In this document: piece by piece, positions 27,783-40,330 of the stretch | Position numbering within the stretch: the first letter of the stretch is position 1 | Layout of the letters: each line of letters opens with the position of its first letter | NCBI RefSeq assembly: GCF_024713975.1 | Contig: NC_091114.1 | Coordinates: 5,428,001-5,492,000, forward strand | Direction of reading: 5' to 3' | DNA length: 64,000 nucleotides | DNA from: Paralichthys olivaceus | Taxonomy: Eukaryota > Chordata > Actinopteri > Pleuronectiformes > Paralichthyidae | Notes under the pieces: model-generated | What the model was told of the DNA's origin: nothing | What the model saw: only the letters and a program-made list of their open reading frames with translations | Database searches by the model: none | Program-made: the position numbers and the translations under genes

Positions 27783-30700
27783 GCTCATTAAAGAAGTCAT
27801 TAGGTTGAGGCGTGTTTCACGTTGACACAGCCGCTATGGCAACAGGTGAGGAGAGAGCATCTATTTTTTTGCTCCATTTAACGCATGACAGCAAACTGCC
27901 ACATGTAATCATCCACTGCATCCGCTGTTCTCCTCAAATGATTTTCCTTCTGGCTCTTCTCTCTTACTGTAATCGTGTTTCCTGCCTTTCATTGAGTTCA
28001 AGTTTGGCCTTCTGATTTGCAGCAGAGTAGTTTACCACATTCAGGTTGATGTAATGAAAACCTTTCACTTGAAAGGCTGATGCAAAGAGGGGAAAGAGAT
28101 TTTAAACCTGCTTATTTGAGCTCTCCACACAGGCATTCCTCTTAGTTTTTTCATTACTTTTGAAGGATTTATTGACTCTCTTTCCCTCTCCTTTGCTGCA
28201 AGCCAAAGGCGTTCAAGCCAGATCAACTCCGATAAGCACCGGCATAAGATAATTGGGTATTGACTCATGTCCGGCAAGCTTCCCCGCCGCTCCTCAGCTC
28301 CAAAACCTGTCAAGTTGTTTTCTCTCATTTTCACATGGTAGAAAAAAAAAGGTGAAAAACGAGAGATGCCAGCTGCAGTCTCATACAAACACCTGCAGCC
28401 ACACGGCGTAACTGATCTCTTGGGGATTGCTCAAACTCAGAAAACACACGGAAACTCTTCTCATCTGCATCTGCCAAATTTTAGTGATGGTACAACACCA
28501 CGTCGGCTTTCACGCATCAGTCTCGCTCTTTCACTCTGAGGGCTCCCACTGAATTTAAGAGAAATTATCCTATGACACACTTTAAATATGAAAAGTGTAA
28601 TTTTTCTTAACATTAGTAAGATAAGCACTTTTCACATTTCAAACTGGATGTGCTTCATGAAGCATGTTTTGGAGGATTATATCCTGGTAAAAGCTCCACT
28701 TTCTTCCTGTTCGTCCTGTTTGGTGACTGACACAAGTGCAACATAAGAAGTGAGAGAGCAGCTAAGACTATACACAAACAATTATAATGATACTCCATTC
28801 AACACCTCTTTCCTTAAAATAAATGGAACGCTGCTAAAAACTCTGAGGATGTCTTTTAGTCAAAGGGAAGAAACTGAGGTATCTGGAAACGATGGCGTAG
28901 ACACTCACAACCACTTGCTGAGTGGGTCTTTGCGGTCATAGTGTACCCTTCGCTGATTCGTCAGGCTTCTATCACATGACTACTTTCCGTAAGAAATCAA
29001 CCAGGCCCTTAGGCTCAGGCTGCCAGTGTGGAACACAACATGGACAATCAATAATAAGCGTTTCTGACCTTGTTGTCTTTGCAAACAGCTGTTGTGCAGT
29101 TAAATTCTACATTTTAACAATGAAACAACTATTAACATATGTAGGAGATAAGATATAATTCAAGCAAAATGTGTCAATTCTGCAACTAACAACCAGATTA
29201 TGCAAAAGCTACTCAACTGATTTTCATGAAATGTTATTAAGGGGTGGGGCATGACCCAACAAAGCCATACATTTTTTTTTCCACTTTCTTTAACATTAAG
29301 AGGTAGATGTTGAGTTCATAGATGTAATCACATACCCACAATATTTTATCCAATGTTTAATATTTAAAAGGTTTATTTAAGACTAAATATTTACACTGTT
29401 AGTTGTGACCACACTGGACCATAACGTATCTATTTTACATTTGGTTTCTTTGGTTACATTTTAATCTCTGACTACAGGACAGTCTGTCTGTCATGAGCCA
29501 AACAAATCACAGCAGAGAAAAACAGGTGTAGCAGGTCGTCTGTTTCACTGGCTGGACACAAAGTGCATTTCTTTCTCTCAAACTTTTTCATCCTACATCC
29601 CTGCTGTCTGATTTTAATGTGGCCTAGTACACACTGTTCTTTGAGGGTTCATCTTTAATTCGAGCCAAACATCTTTCAGCCTGGCACACACACACAATCT
29701 GTCCAGTCTGTGTTCTCACCGTTAGCAAGTTGAGCAGGTCCGTATTGGCGTCGACATTAGGTGGCGTGGTCTGGATGAGCGCTAGCTCTTGCAGGATGGC
29801 ATACAGCTGCTGGGTCTTGGCCAGGTTGACCCGCGTCTTCTCCTTGTCGGTCCAGTCTGGCAGAGCCACGTGCACGGCTATCAGGTCTTTCAGGTGCACG
29901 CCAAGGATGGGGAAGCGGAAGCCGGAGCACTCGGAGAAGCGCTTGCGGTACTGGCTGTAGTTCCCACACGATGTCACCAATTCAATGAGGTTGTTAAAAA
30001 CCTGTAGTTGAGTGAGTGCAGGGGGGTGAAAGGATGGACACGTCAGGGTGGGATGAGATGAGAGTTGGCAGGAAATAGAGAGTCTGTCTCAAGTGAGATT
30101 TGTTTAGAAGAATCAAAAACATTCTGGAACACTTCCCTCCAGATGGACTTACATAACAGACAAGACACTGAAACTCTCCCAACTTTATATTCATATGGCT
30201 CAAATTCAAAGATTTAAAAAGCTTCTGTGTAGGAGTGTAGGAGCTTGTGGTCACTTGATATCCAAATGCATCCACGTGCAGCGGACAACACATTCATCTG
30301 TGGGTGCCAGAAAAAGGTCATTGTCGGTTGAACAGGACAGTGGCAACTACTGCACCTTGTTAGTCTCTGCGCTGATGTGGCCCTGCGTGTCTTTGAGGCG
30401 AGAGATGGAGCTGTTGCTGAGGCCGCCCACCACCGCCATCAACGTGTTAAAGTTCTGCAACTGAAGCAGCTTCTGTTGAAGAATGAGGAAAATATTAGGA
30501 TGAAACAACAGTGGAGACAGTGCGTGAATGTGTGAGCCACTGACGAACAAGATCATAGGGAGACTGCAAGCGAGAAGGTGGTGTAGGTCATTAAAAAAAA
30601 CATTTATAATGAGTTACAAGGGTCCAGAAATGAAAAATAAAAGCATCAGAAGGTAAAACTAGAGACTCCAGGAGGAGCTGCAAATAGCTCAATAGCCCAC

Positions 30701-33700
30701 ATGCACATCCTCTGCATAAAACTAATCTGAGTAGCCAAGATATTACCAAACGTTCCGTCCTGTCTGTGTCAAAGTTAGGCTAACACTTTGTGAATGGCAC
30801 TCCGCAGGGCTCCACGCTGCCCTTCAGCCTGCTTGGCATCTCAGTGAAAATCAATGGGGTTGCAGCTGTGTGGGAGGGCTGCCAGAGGGGATCATTTGAT
30901 TTAGCTCAAACACTCTTTGGAATCAATTGGCAAACGGCGTGGAAGCCAGCCCAGGATTTCCAGGGCAGTTTCAGTGCTTGGTGTATTGTTCAAGACACAT
31001 GCACAGAGAACATACTGTGAACTGGGACAGAGCTTTTCAGGGTGCATGTGCCATTTTTGCATTTGAAATCACAGCACAAGTCCTCGCATTCAAAAAAAAA
31101 ATAGAACATGAGTCATTTGTGATGGCTGAAATGAGACAGAGCCAGCACACCCCGAGGGAAGCTTTGGGGAAATGTCGCGGCTACCTTCTGTGCTGCCTAT
31201 GACTTCATTTGAAATCAGCACGAGCAGAATTTTTTTTGTCCCTGCACGTGCTTGCACCAGGCACTGGTGAGGCATTTCAAATTGGCACAAAATTAACAAG
31301 GGGATTTCTGGTTGGTATGATGTGTCTGCCTGTGTGGTCACCCAATTCTGCACAAGTGACACGGTGCAGAAAGACTTTGAGATGCTCCGTGCAGTATCAA
31401 GGAGTGTGAAACACTCAGGAGAGCTCTCCTGACAAGAGCCCTGCTGAGGTGTTTGAGCACTGGTGTATTTAGGGAGAGGGAGGTGCAGAAACCTGCTGAG
31501 AGCCTCCTAAATAAATTATGAGTGCTCTTCTGCAGATAAGGAGGAGTACAAATTCATGGAAAATGGGGGCGGACCAGGACATCTCATAATGATGAAAACT
31601 AGCTTCGCAATTTGTAACGAGGATGTACTCACAGAGCAGTGCAGGCTACTAGGAAGAAGATTCTACTTCTGCTGTGGTCGACTGTTTTTTTTTTCTATCC
31701 TTATCCAGGAGTGTGGTCTTATTGATTTCACATTCAGATTTTGTAACGCTAAAATATACCTTGTGCTTAGATTTCCTTCACTCCAGCTTCAGCCCTTCTC
31801 CTCGTGCCCACGCTGCCTCTTTACGTTTGAAATGTCTGCTCTCTTATTTTTTAGGGGGGAAGCCAACAAATAGAAAGCCAGGTGTAGTGTTAATTTCTCC
31901 CACCCTGGTTGTGGGTGTGCTAGCTTTATGTCTTTGAGAAACCTGTACAATCGGGTACTTAAACCAGGATCATGCACTCTCCCATCGGCTTCCAATTGGT
32001 GCGCCCAAAGAAAGGCAACACCACCTTCTTGTAGCAGAAGTCCAGCAGATCATTCGATAAATCCGGGAGCAGACTTGCGCATGGAGAGAAGAGCTGAAAT
32101 ATTTGAGTCCGAGCACAGGGTTTTGAGTCAGAGCAGTACAAAATCTGAATTGATCAATCCTGTTCTCAAACTGAAAGACCCTTCTCTTGAATACAGAAAA
32201 TAAGACAGAAAAACCAAAACCCATATGACTGAAGCTCCCCTGCAGAGTGAGTAGAGTTTTGGAAAGCCCAGCCCATCTGACCGCCCAAAGCAAATAATCA
32301 CATCAAGGTGAAATGATGTGTATCACAGTGAAGCCATAGACGCCATTTAAAGGGACGTTTTTATAGTGAAAGGACGACAGCCTCCAGACACTTCAGAGAA
32401 CCATGTAAGGCAGTGAGCTGCCATCTGGGAATTGGCGGGGAAACACCAGATTAAGATTAGGATTAGAGCCAACGTGACCTCTAGATGACCACAGATGATT
32501 TCAGTTCACAACTGCAGCAGTGAACGGATACATGGAGTTTATATAGAGGATAGTTTGACCTTGATAATGGGTGGAACTGCTGTTAAATTTCTGTGTAAGA
32601 ACATTTTTTAAAGTCTCTGTTAAACTCGGTCAACTTTCTCACGTTTCAAAAACCCAGAATAAATTTAAATGGAGCAGTTGGTTCCCCACATTTCATTCCG
32701 TTCTGTATCAGAGGTTTCAGATGCAGCTGATGTTAAATGCTTAATGCTTGAAATGAGATGTTTTTGTCCTGACATATTATGCTCAGTGTTGAAGTGGATG
32801 CTTTACAGCTAAGAAAGCACTGAATAATCAAGTTAAACTAAAAACAAGACCAAGTAGTTGTGTTTAAATCCCTCCACTCAATAAAAGATTTCTGGCCAAC
32901 AGGAAGTGTACGTTCTACAAACTGAATCTATAGCTGTGTTTCGTTTGAGGGGTTGCATTTGAGGACCAATTCCATCCCATTGGCGTGACTACACTGTCCC
33001 AATTTCAAAGGCTCCTTCAAATGCGACTGACAAATGTGTCCTTTCATTCCAGAGAAATGAAGGCTCCAGGTGGATCCTTCACAGTACAACCCAGCCTTTT
33101 AAAGAAGTTCTGAGTACCATGCTACAACTCAACCTGACAGCTGGTACACATGTTAAAAAAAAAGCAAGGCGCATTAAAACTTTCTTAATGCCAAAAGTAG
33201 ATCCTCTCAATCTCCTCTGTCTATCTCTGAAGGATATAACCCCATAAATTGTGACACAGCTTATGACTCACTGCATCTTAATTTCATACTGTATTCTAAT
33301 CTTTGCAGCAAAGAGATAATCCTTGTGCGGGAAATATGACAATTTTTTTGTTCAGTCGTGGAAGCCTGGTACATCAGCTTTAGGTGATTTTCATTCTTTC
33401 GCTCTCCTATTGTTTCAAACTATTTAACAACCCCCGAGGCCCATGAAAGCCTTTGGATAATGCTAACACCCAGCAAAAAAAAAATGTTTTTGTTATGGCT
33501 ATTAGAGATGCATGACAGCAGAATAGGCCTTTTTAATTAAAATTCACTTTTTCTCACAATATGGTCCACCAAATTGGAAATAGTCTTCCTCTTTGAATCT
33601 TTAATTCACCTTATAAAACATTTTCTCTGTGCTCTAAGGCAATCATCTGCTGTCTGTCTGCTTTACCTAAGGCCCCACATATGACCACCTGTACACCACT

Positions 33701-34162
33701 TCTGAGTAAACAGCCGTACTGGGCCCAGCAGACAGACCTGTGCCAGCCGGATGAAGTGGGAGATGACGACAGCTCTCTGCGGGGCGGTGGGCTTGCTGAG
33801 CACCATGAGCTGGATCCACTGGGAGACGCTGTTGAAGAGTGTGATGAAGCGCTCCAGGATGGGGTTGTCCACCGTGCAGCCGTGCATCACAAAGCTGTGG
33901 TAGTCCTGAAACTAAAAGGAGAGATGGAACATTGGCAAACGTTTACTTCATTTATTTGAAATAAAACTACAGCTTACACATCCTGGTGTTTCTTTAAACT
34001 CTTGTGGTCATATAATCAGCATTGCTTACACCATCACAGACATGTCACCAGAGAGGGAGATTTCCTTATTTTGGATATGAGGAACAAACTACTGCCACCT
34101 CTTAAATTCCCTGAATAAAACATTTAATATAAAAAAGCGAAGTAACAATATTGGATGATATG

Positions 34163-34198
<36 letters not shown>

Positions 34199-37100
34199 CT
34201 TTCTTGCCTCTGTCCAAAATATATTGTTATACTTAAATACACTGCACATTTTTTTTACATAAATGGTAGACAGGCTGGCAGCAACAGGATTTACAGACAA
34301 ATAGAGTACAAAAATAACTTTAGTTAGTCTACAGAGCCTTTTTTTAAAAAACAGATACATACATTCTTTAGTTTTTGTATTTTGAGTTAAATTCAATGTA
34401 GCTTAACATTCAAAAACATTAGGAAACTGAATTATCCTGTGAAAAAATCTGTAATTTCCTGTTATTTTAATTTATGAACAACTATTATCTTCGGGTTAAT
34501 ATTTGAATGATAGCGTTGGCTGTTATTTCATGTTGACCAAGAGTTATATAAAGCAAATCATCTAACATATGTGAGAAAATGTTTTACTGGTTTACACTTA
34601 TACCAAGTGGAGAAATCTTCTAGAACATTTAGACCGGTATTGATCAAATTGACAAAATTAAAAGCGCTAACTGGTTTTAATCTTGTGATGGACTGGTGTA
34701 TTTTTGACTCATAAAATAATTGTTACAACAAAAAAGGTTTTAAATCAGACTCATTCAAAACCAACTGTAGATAAACCTCAATTAGCCACAACATTAAACA
34801 TTCCATGTTATGCTTCATCAGTGTATTTGTGTTCATTGTAGCTTCTTCTCTTTCATACTGAATCATAATTTCTTTTCGAAGAGAAACAAAGACTGATCAC
34901 TGCTACTGCCCACTTCTCGCCACCAAAACCATCACAACTGAACAGATAAATTTAGAAAAAAGTTCAAATCAGAATAGTCATTTTCATTGCTTCCCAAAAA
35001 TAACACTTGAAGAGCCAAATGTTTCCAGACAATAAATATAATTACTGCCAGTGAACAATTCTAGCTTCCATTGCTTAGCAACTACAATGTGCTTCCAGCG
35101 TGTAAACACTTAATTACTTGAGAATTCAAAGAATTCAAAAGCTTTAAACATCCCACAGGATGCACGATGTTTGGCAGCTTCATTGGAGGCTACGCTCGCA
35201 CTGACCAGGATCTTGCAGAAGGATTTGTACTCCAGGTATGTCAGGTGTTCGGCCAGTTCACAGGAGTCAAGGTGGTCGAACAGAAGGGACATTTTCCTCT
35301 TTTTGGACACTGAGGGGACACGCTGGGTCACCTGCCGCTTCCATTCATATGATGGCCTGAAAGGGACGACAAAGCATATTCAAATTTTATTGAAGGTTTC
35401 TCTTTTTGGTGGGTGTAGAACAATACCATGACATATTATGCTTTCCACACACTGCTTAGGTTTAAAACTTGTGCACATATTCATAGATATCAGTCCTCTA
35501 ATTGTGCCTGATTATTCCCTAGGAAACTAATAAATAAAAAAACGCCCTGTCTTGCAATGTTTAAGAACATTAAAAAATAAATAAAAAATGTATCCACCCC
35601 CTGATCTGGATCCACACCAAAATGTAATTTCGTCGTAATCTGTCCAGTAGTTTTTTGCGCAATCCTACTAACTGATACACAAACACAGAAGAAAACATAA
35701 CCTCCTTGGTGGAGGTAAAAATAGCTCTGAAACACAAGGGAACTAAAGCGATTCAGCTTTTTCTATAGAATTAGGTTCCTAATGGAGCGCTGAAGGGAGG
35801 TCATGCACAAATGGCTTTTATGGGAAAAGTAGAAGTCACTGACCCCTGCATAGCACAGCCAGGCAATGTCTGAGAACAGGCAATAAAAGGGCACGCTGTC
35901 ATAAACGCCTAAACACAGAAAAACTCATTCACGCTGTCAACAGCATGCAAGGCTTTCGGCGGCCAGCAGACTCACACACTGTCGAGGTCAATGAGCTGAC
36001 TCTGTCTCTCATTGCCCCCGGTGGTCAAGAGGTCTTTATAGTCTTTGATCTGGTCAGCCAGCTCCGGGTTCAGATTGAACTCCGCTGGAAACTCAGAGAT
36101 CCAGTACCTGGAAGGCAGAACAAAGGGGTTCAGAGAGAGAGAGAGAGAGGGAGAGAGGGAGAGAGAGAGATGAAAAACATTGAGAAAACCCGAGGAGGTA
36201 TTGACTTGTTCACATTTACATAATAATGTGACTGTCACTAACACCAGGTTTAAAGGAGACATGTCATGCTTTTTCAGATATTTTCTGTCCTCAAGTGTAT
36301 TGTACGGTTTTTGTTAAAGTTAAAGTTAAAAAAAAAGGTCCTTCCACAGAAAACACAGATCCTGAAGTTCCTGATGCCTCATCAGTAATCCAGCCGACAA
36401 TTCCGGGGTATTGTGATGTCACATGACATCATGATGCCCCCCATGCCCCTCACATGCGTAGCTGCGGGTGGGAGGGGCACATTTTCTTCAAACTCTGGAA
36501 GTGGTTGACAATTACAACAGAGTGGGCCAGCTAGCCAAAAGGACAGGTTCAGGAAAGTGATGTGTTTTCTAAACATTAGAGCATTTCAAGTAATAGCCTA
36601 AATCAAAATCATGAACTGGAATATAAGCATAATATGTCTCCTTTAAATAACATGATCATATAAAGTGACTTTTCTTCAAAAATAAAGCTCTTTTCAGACA
36701 TGATACTGTCACTGTTGAGCTGGAAACACTAAAATCCATGAATCCAGTGCATTAGGAAGACAAGGGTGAACAAGAGAGAACAAGAACACAAGAGAGAACA
36801 AGAGACGATATTTGGAAAGTTCAGAAAGGAGACGCACTGTAAGGGGCGACAGCCAGACAGAAATAAAAGGTCATTACTTTAAAAGGTGGCATATTCTTGT
36901 TCGGCGCTCAGCAGTGCAGCTCTCCTCTTGTGATCTGAACTACAAGTCAAGGTGAAACCTTTCGACATAATATGCTCCAAAATATATTTAAAACAAGAAA
37001 CAGAAAAAATCTGAGAAGATCTGAGAAGGAGAAGAGTAAAAAGAGAATTTCTCTTTGTCCATGGTGAGCACAAAACAAGGAAGGATACTTGAGCACCAGC

Positions 37101-37414
37101 TTCTTAGCCATGTCCGTTGAAGGGATGTACCAAGGCTGCATCATGAGGAACATACGCACCAAGGAAGCATCCTTCAATGTGCCCTTCTCATCTGAAACAT
37201 GGAAATAGGGTGTCACTCAAGATGCTACGTAGACATCTGCTGTATATGTTTTGGTCATCACTGTCTCATCACCAACATGCACATTTATACAGAAGTAAGT
37301 AAGTAAATTATTTAGAGCAAAGACACAATATTTAAATAACCAACCAAAGGCTCTGATGCACGCTTCCACCAGCTCGTCCACTGTGGCCGACTGCTCCGAT
37401 AATATGGACTCCAT
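17206..37414 (-). CDS. rasgrp2: RAS guanyl-releasing protein 2 (CalDAG-GEFI), 15 coding exons, 599 aa
   Basis: Guanine nucleotide exchange factor that activates Rap1/Ras at membranes in response to Ca2+ and diacylglycerol. Coding exons in transcript order (minus strand): 37414-37345, 37191-37089, 36934-36878, 36107-35976, 35356-35206, 33911-33738, 30472-30356, 30001-29720, 26727-26653, 26245-26120, 25670-25555, 25424-25283, 21334-21298, 18169-18011, 17264-17206. All phases join, summing to 1800 nt with the stop; human RASGRP2 is about 609 aa. Domains: REM-type N-terminal region (residues about 5-125), CDC25 RasGEF domain (about 150-385, with [11 protein letters not shown] and [11 protein letters not shown]), EF-hand loops at 436-447 and 465-476 with good Ca2+ ligands, and a C1 zinc finger at 496-545. 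The family member was chosen from RASGRP2-like stretches such as [15 protein letters not shown] and the C-terminal GVFDVHL. The start ATG has G at -3 and G at +4. Not RASGRP1 or RASGRP3: the N-terminus and tail match RASGRP2. Confidence 0.95.
17847..17891. repeat. 15-bp tandem repeat, three copies, in rasgrp2 last coding intron
   Basis: The unit ACTTTTGATGTGAGC is repeated three times, the last copy with small changes. Confidence 0.9.
19618..19659. repeat. CA microsatellite in rasgrp2 intron
   Basis: About 42 bp of AC/CA repeat. Confidence 0.97.
21334..21368 (-). repeat. rasgrp2: CTTT microsatellite forming the splice-acceptor tract of a C1 exon
   Basis: On the minus strand the run of CTTT units and T-rich spacers leads directly into CTGTAG and the 37-nt exon at 21334-21298. 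That exon encodes [12 protein letters not shown], the core of the C1 domain. Confidence 0.85.
27316..27560 (-). mobile_element. Degraded fish interspersed repeat in rasgrp2 intron
   Basis: Read on the minus strand it carries phrases common in fish repeats (CTGATACGTTTCACCTGTG, CTTGTGTTTTTTATGAGT, CTGCGTCTGCATTTTTGGTC). The class is not resolvable, and the assignment is by memory of such repeats. Confidence 0.4.
27750..27781. repeat. CA microsatellite in rasgrp2 intron
   Basis: About 32 bp of alternating AC. Confidence 0.97.
32934..33259. mobile_element. MITE-like element, copy 2, in rasgrp2 intron
   Basis: Shares ends and internal phrases with 13688-14020: CTGTGT at the left end, ATTGTGACACAGC at the right end, GCATTTGAGGAC near the left, and GGTGGATCC in the middle. 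No coding sequence. More diverged than copy 1. Confidence 0.6.
34164..34194. repeat. TA microsatellite in rasgrp2 intron
   Basis: About 31 bp of alternating TA. Confidence 0.96.
35480..35730 (+). mobile_element. Fish interspersed repeat ending in a CCTCC...GGAGG palindrome, copy 1
   Basis: Contains AAAATGTAATTTCGT, GTTTTTTGCGCAATCC and AAAACATAACCTCCTTGG followed by TGGAGGT. This is a terminus I recognise from a very common fish repeat. It lies in the rasgrp2 intron between coding exons 5 and 6. A more degraded copy lies at about 44.81-44.95 kb. Confidence 0.55.
36132..36171. repeat. GA-rich simple repeat in rasgrp2 intron
   Basis: GA repeat with GGGA interruptions. On the rasgrp2 strand it forms a CT-rich tract about 25 nt upstream of the acceptor at 36108, so it may contribute to that acceptor's pyrimidine tract. 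Confidence 0.9.
36249..36647. mobile_element. MITE with TTTAAAGGAGACAT terminal inverted repeats, in rasgrp2 intron
   Basis: The left end reads TTTAAAGGAGACATGTCATGC; the reverse complement of the right end reads TTTAAAGGAGACATATTATGC, with two mismatches in the shared 21 bp. The interior of about 355 bp is noncoding. It sits between coding exons 4 and 5 of rasgrp2. Confidence 0.8.
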
Positions 37415-37478
37415 TGCTCCTTCCCTCTCCGTCTTTCCCCTCGTTTCCTTGTGTCTGGTTTGACTCTCGTGCCTCTCG
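37415..37478 (-). other. rasgrp2: rasgrp2 5'-UTR part of the first coding exon
   Basis: Upstream of the start codon the minus strand runs about 64 nt to a good acceptor (T-rich tract, then TTTTTGCTCAG at about 37489-37479). This implies that the exon is spliced to an upstream noncoding exon. No in-frame coding continuation resembling the family is seen upstream, so I infer that this part is 5' UTR. Confidence 0.7.
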
Positions 37479-40130
37479 CTGAGCAAAAATAAAGAAGATG
37501 AAAGGAAAGGATCAAGGTCGAGCAAAAAGAGCAATTATGCACAAGTGGAAGAGTCGTGTGTCCTCACTCTGACATAAGCTCTGACTGTTTACATTCAGGG
37601 CTGGTGTGCTGGTATTTTATGTTAAATTTAATTGGGATTTCTTCCTGACAATGTCATCCCCTGCTGTTGTAAGGGTTTGATTTAACAAATTCAAGGTGTC
37701 AGTGCTCGTTATACTCGGAGGAGCACAATTTAATTAGACAGGCTTTCAGTGGAGAGTTCATATGTCTTACTGTGGTCGGAAATTCTGAGGTTTTATATTT
37801 GTTCTTCTCTTAGTTATATGAAGGGCTGAGCTTTCTGTCAAGCTTTTGACAGTTACCAGTTACTTTGCTCGTTAATTTTAGATGTAGATTTTACATATAA
37901 AACATTAGCTGCATATTTTAGGTTCATTTTATGTTAAACTCCAAAGCAGATACAACATTTAAATGTTGCTTAATACGTCAGTAATAAAAATCAAATCAAT
38001 AGATTTTTATATATATATAATATAATATAATTATATAATAATTAAGTACAATTAGCTGATAATGCCGAGCATGTATTAAGTATGAATACATTTGAAATCA
38101 CTCAGTCTAATTTAAAACATTAATATAAATTAAAATATTTGACTGGCACTTCAAGTTCAAGCCGTGTCTTTACCTGTGTTCGTCTTCAAACTTCCATAAT
38201 GTGTGAAGTATACATTCACACATCCATCCCTGCTTGATGACTATGTACTATGCTGACATGTAACAAATAAGGTCATATCTGTGGCAGAATGTGAAGGCAT
38301 GACAGTTCAGACAACAGTGTTGACCTTAATATGGTTTGTCAGAGAGAATGCTGATAGGATGCCACAAGCACAAATCAGGAAACCACATTTTTTATCTGGT
38401 GACATGGCCCGACGCAGCCTGCTGTGTACAATACAATAGAAAGATATTAAGTATTTAATACATATCAGAAAATACTTCCTTTGCAGCAGCAAGTTAAGAA
38501 AATGTGCAGTGGTATTTTTCTTGAGGATTGCGAGCTAAGTCCTTGCAACAGGAAACCATAGCAACTACAGCTTAGTGTCCAGTCACACTTTCACTACACA
38601 CACACACAGACAGACACACCTCTGTGCACGACGCATATGCGCAAATACATCTATTTACCTCGAGAAGTGTGGTGTAAGAGTAGGATCAGCCTGAGGGATG
38701 AGCATTTTTTTTCTCTGCTCTAATCCTAAATGCATTTATTGCGTCTGAAGTGGTAAAATACACTAATCCTATCTTATATGTGGGTTACAGCTCGATCTGG
38801 TGGTAAAATAGGAGATTAAAAAAAGCCACTGGATATTTTGGCAGACTGCTGATAAGCATGAAGGTAGTATGATGGTTATGATGGAGGGACAAAAGCTAGG
38901 CCACAAAATTGCTAATGGCTCTTCAATGTTGTGGTTCTGTGGCAGAGTGTTGGAAGGGTGTGATGAGTATGTATCTATTGTGCCTGACACAATGAAGCCC
39001 ACCACTACGTTGTCTCTGCTGCAGCATGGTGGGCGGACACACTCAATTGCAGGCTTTACAAGCTGTCTCAGGGGCACACACACAGGAGGAAGAGCTCTAA
39101 AATCTCCAAGAAAAAAACCCCCATCAAGACCTGTGTCACCTTGCTCAGCAATATTTCTAATACAACTCCTCAGCATTGATAGATACCACCGCTCACATCT
39201 CATGAATACGACAAGAAGAAAAAGTGGCCTTGGAAGTCTGTTATTGCCAGACTCATTTTTTATTGATGAGAGTCACCTAGAGACTGAGGTGAAATGGATC
39301 TCACCATGACAAAATCAGCATCTGTTTCAGGTCTTCATTTTTACAGTTGAGGTTAGAACAGCCTGCCCTCCGCGGCCAAATGAGGCTATAAAACCATACG
39401 TTCCCTGCAGATGCAAGGACGCACCGTTTCCATCGCTCCGAGGAACAAAAGATGACATGCAGAGGAGGGGGGGGGGGTTTGTACCACCTGTGCAAAGGCC
39501 GAGTCTGCTTTTAACTGAGTTTAGTCTGGCACTGTGGCACGATGATACCATCTTGACATCCAGCTGAATACATCATTCATCATCCCGCTGACAGGATCTC
39601 TTTGTCACGACCCAGAGAACAATTCTATCTGTGGCTTTCGGGGAGAATTTAGAGACTGACTGGCCCTCAACAATATGCTGCCATTCAAGTATTTCACTGA
39701 CGGTCTAAATTCAGATACTGTCTCTACAGCTGTGAAGTGGTGGATTGATTGTTTGGTGGCCCACACTGTGAGGGCTTTGGTGTCATCCTCGGTTGCCTGG
39801 TGACAACGGTCCGGTGCCATCGATCAGGCAGATTAGGGGGTGGAATGGGGCACAGCGGGGATAAAGGGAAGTTTGACAGGTGCCTGGTCAGTCCTGGCTG
39901 CTGGTTTAGTGGGCAATGAAAATGTCATGCCCTGAGGTTAGACAAAGACCGACAGCTTCTCTCTGCTCTCCTTTTTTACTTTCACTGCAGTAGCCACGCA
40001 TCATAAAAAACACTTTGTCACAGCTTACTTTTAACCAAATACAAGCAACACAGGCTGAATCACTGATTTAGTGTCTTCAGTTTATCCACAGGGGCGTTGC
40101 AACAGAGTAGGCACAGCAGGACCTCGAGCT

Positions 40131-40132
<2 letters not shown>

Positions 40133-40167
<35 letters not shown>
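40133..40167. repeat. 35-base guanine homopolymer
   Basis: Uninterrupted G run on the plus strand. Length is prone to sequencing and assembly error. Confidence 0.9.
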
Positions 40168-40330
40168 CTGAGAACCAGTAAATATCATAGCAATGACAAT
40201 AAGTGAGAACCCTCTTTAGTTCTATGATGGGCTATATACAGGAGACTGCAACGACACCATGATCTGAAACCCCCTAACACGGCTCCATGCCACTAGCTTT
40301 CAGCGAAAAGCTTCCTGAGACTAGAGGAGG

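Noticed and set aside
33905..35206. Acceptor at 33906 (TTTCAG) as the main splice site
   Set aside because: It would delete Phe-Gln conserved in the human protein; the AG 6 nt upstream restores KILFQDYH, so it was preferred.
17206..37414. rasgrp1, rasgrp3 or rasgrp4 instead of rasgrp2
   Set aside because: N-terminal ([15 protein letters not shown]), RasGEF ([22 protein letters not shown]) and C-terminal (GVFDVHL) stretches agree with RASGRP2, though the C1 domain is RASGRP1/3-like.
38769..39309. Overlapping open frames of 144 and 146 codons on opposite strands
   Set aside because: No recognisable domain, no splice or promoter context, and mutually exclusive frames. A phrase like LLSIDRYHR recalls GPCRs but nothing around it fits.
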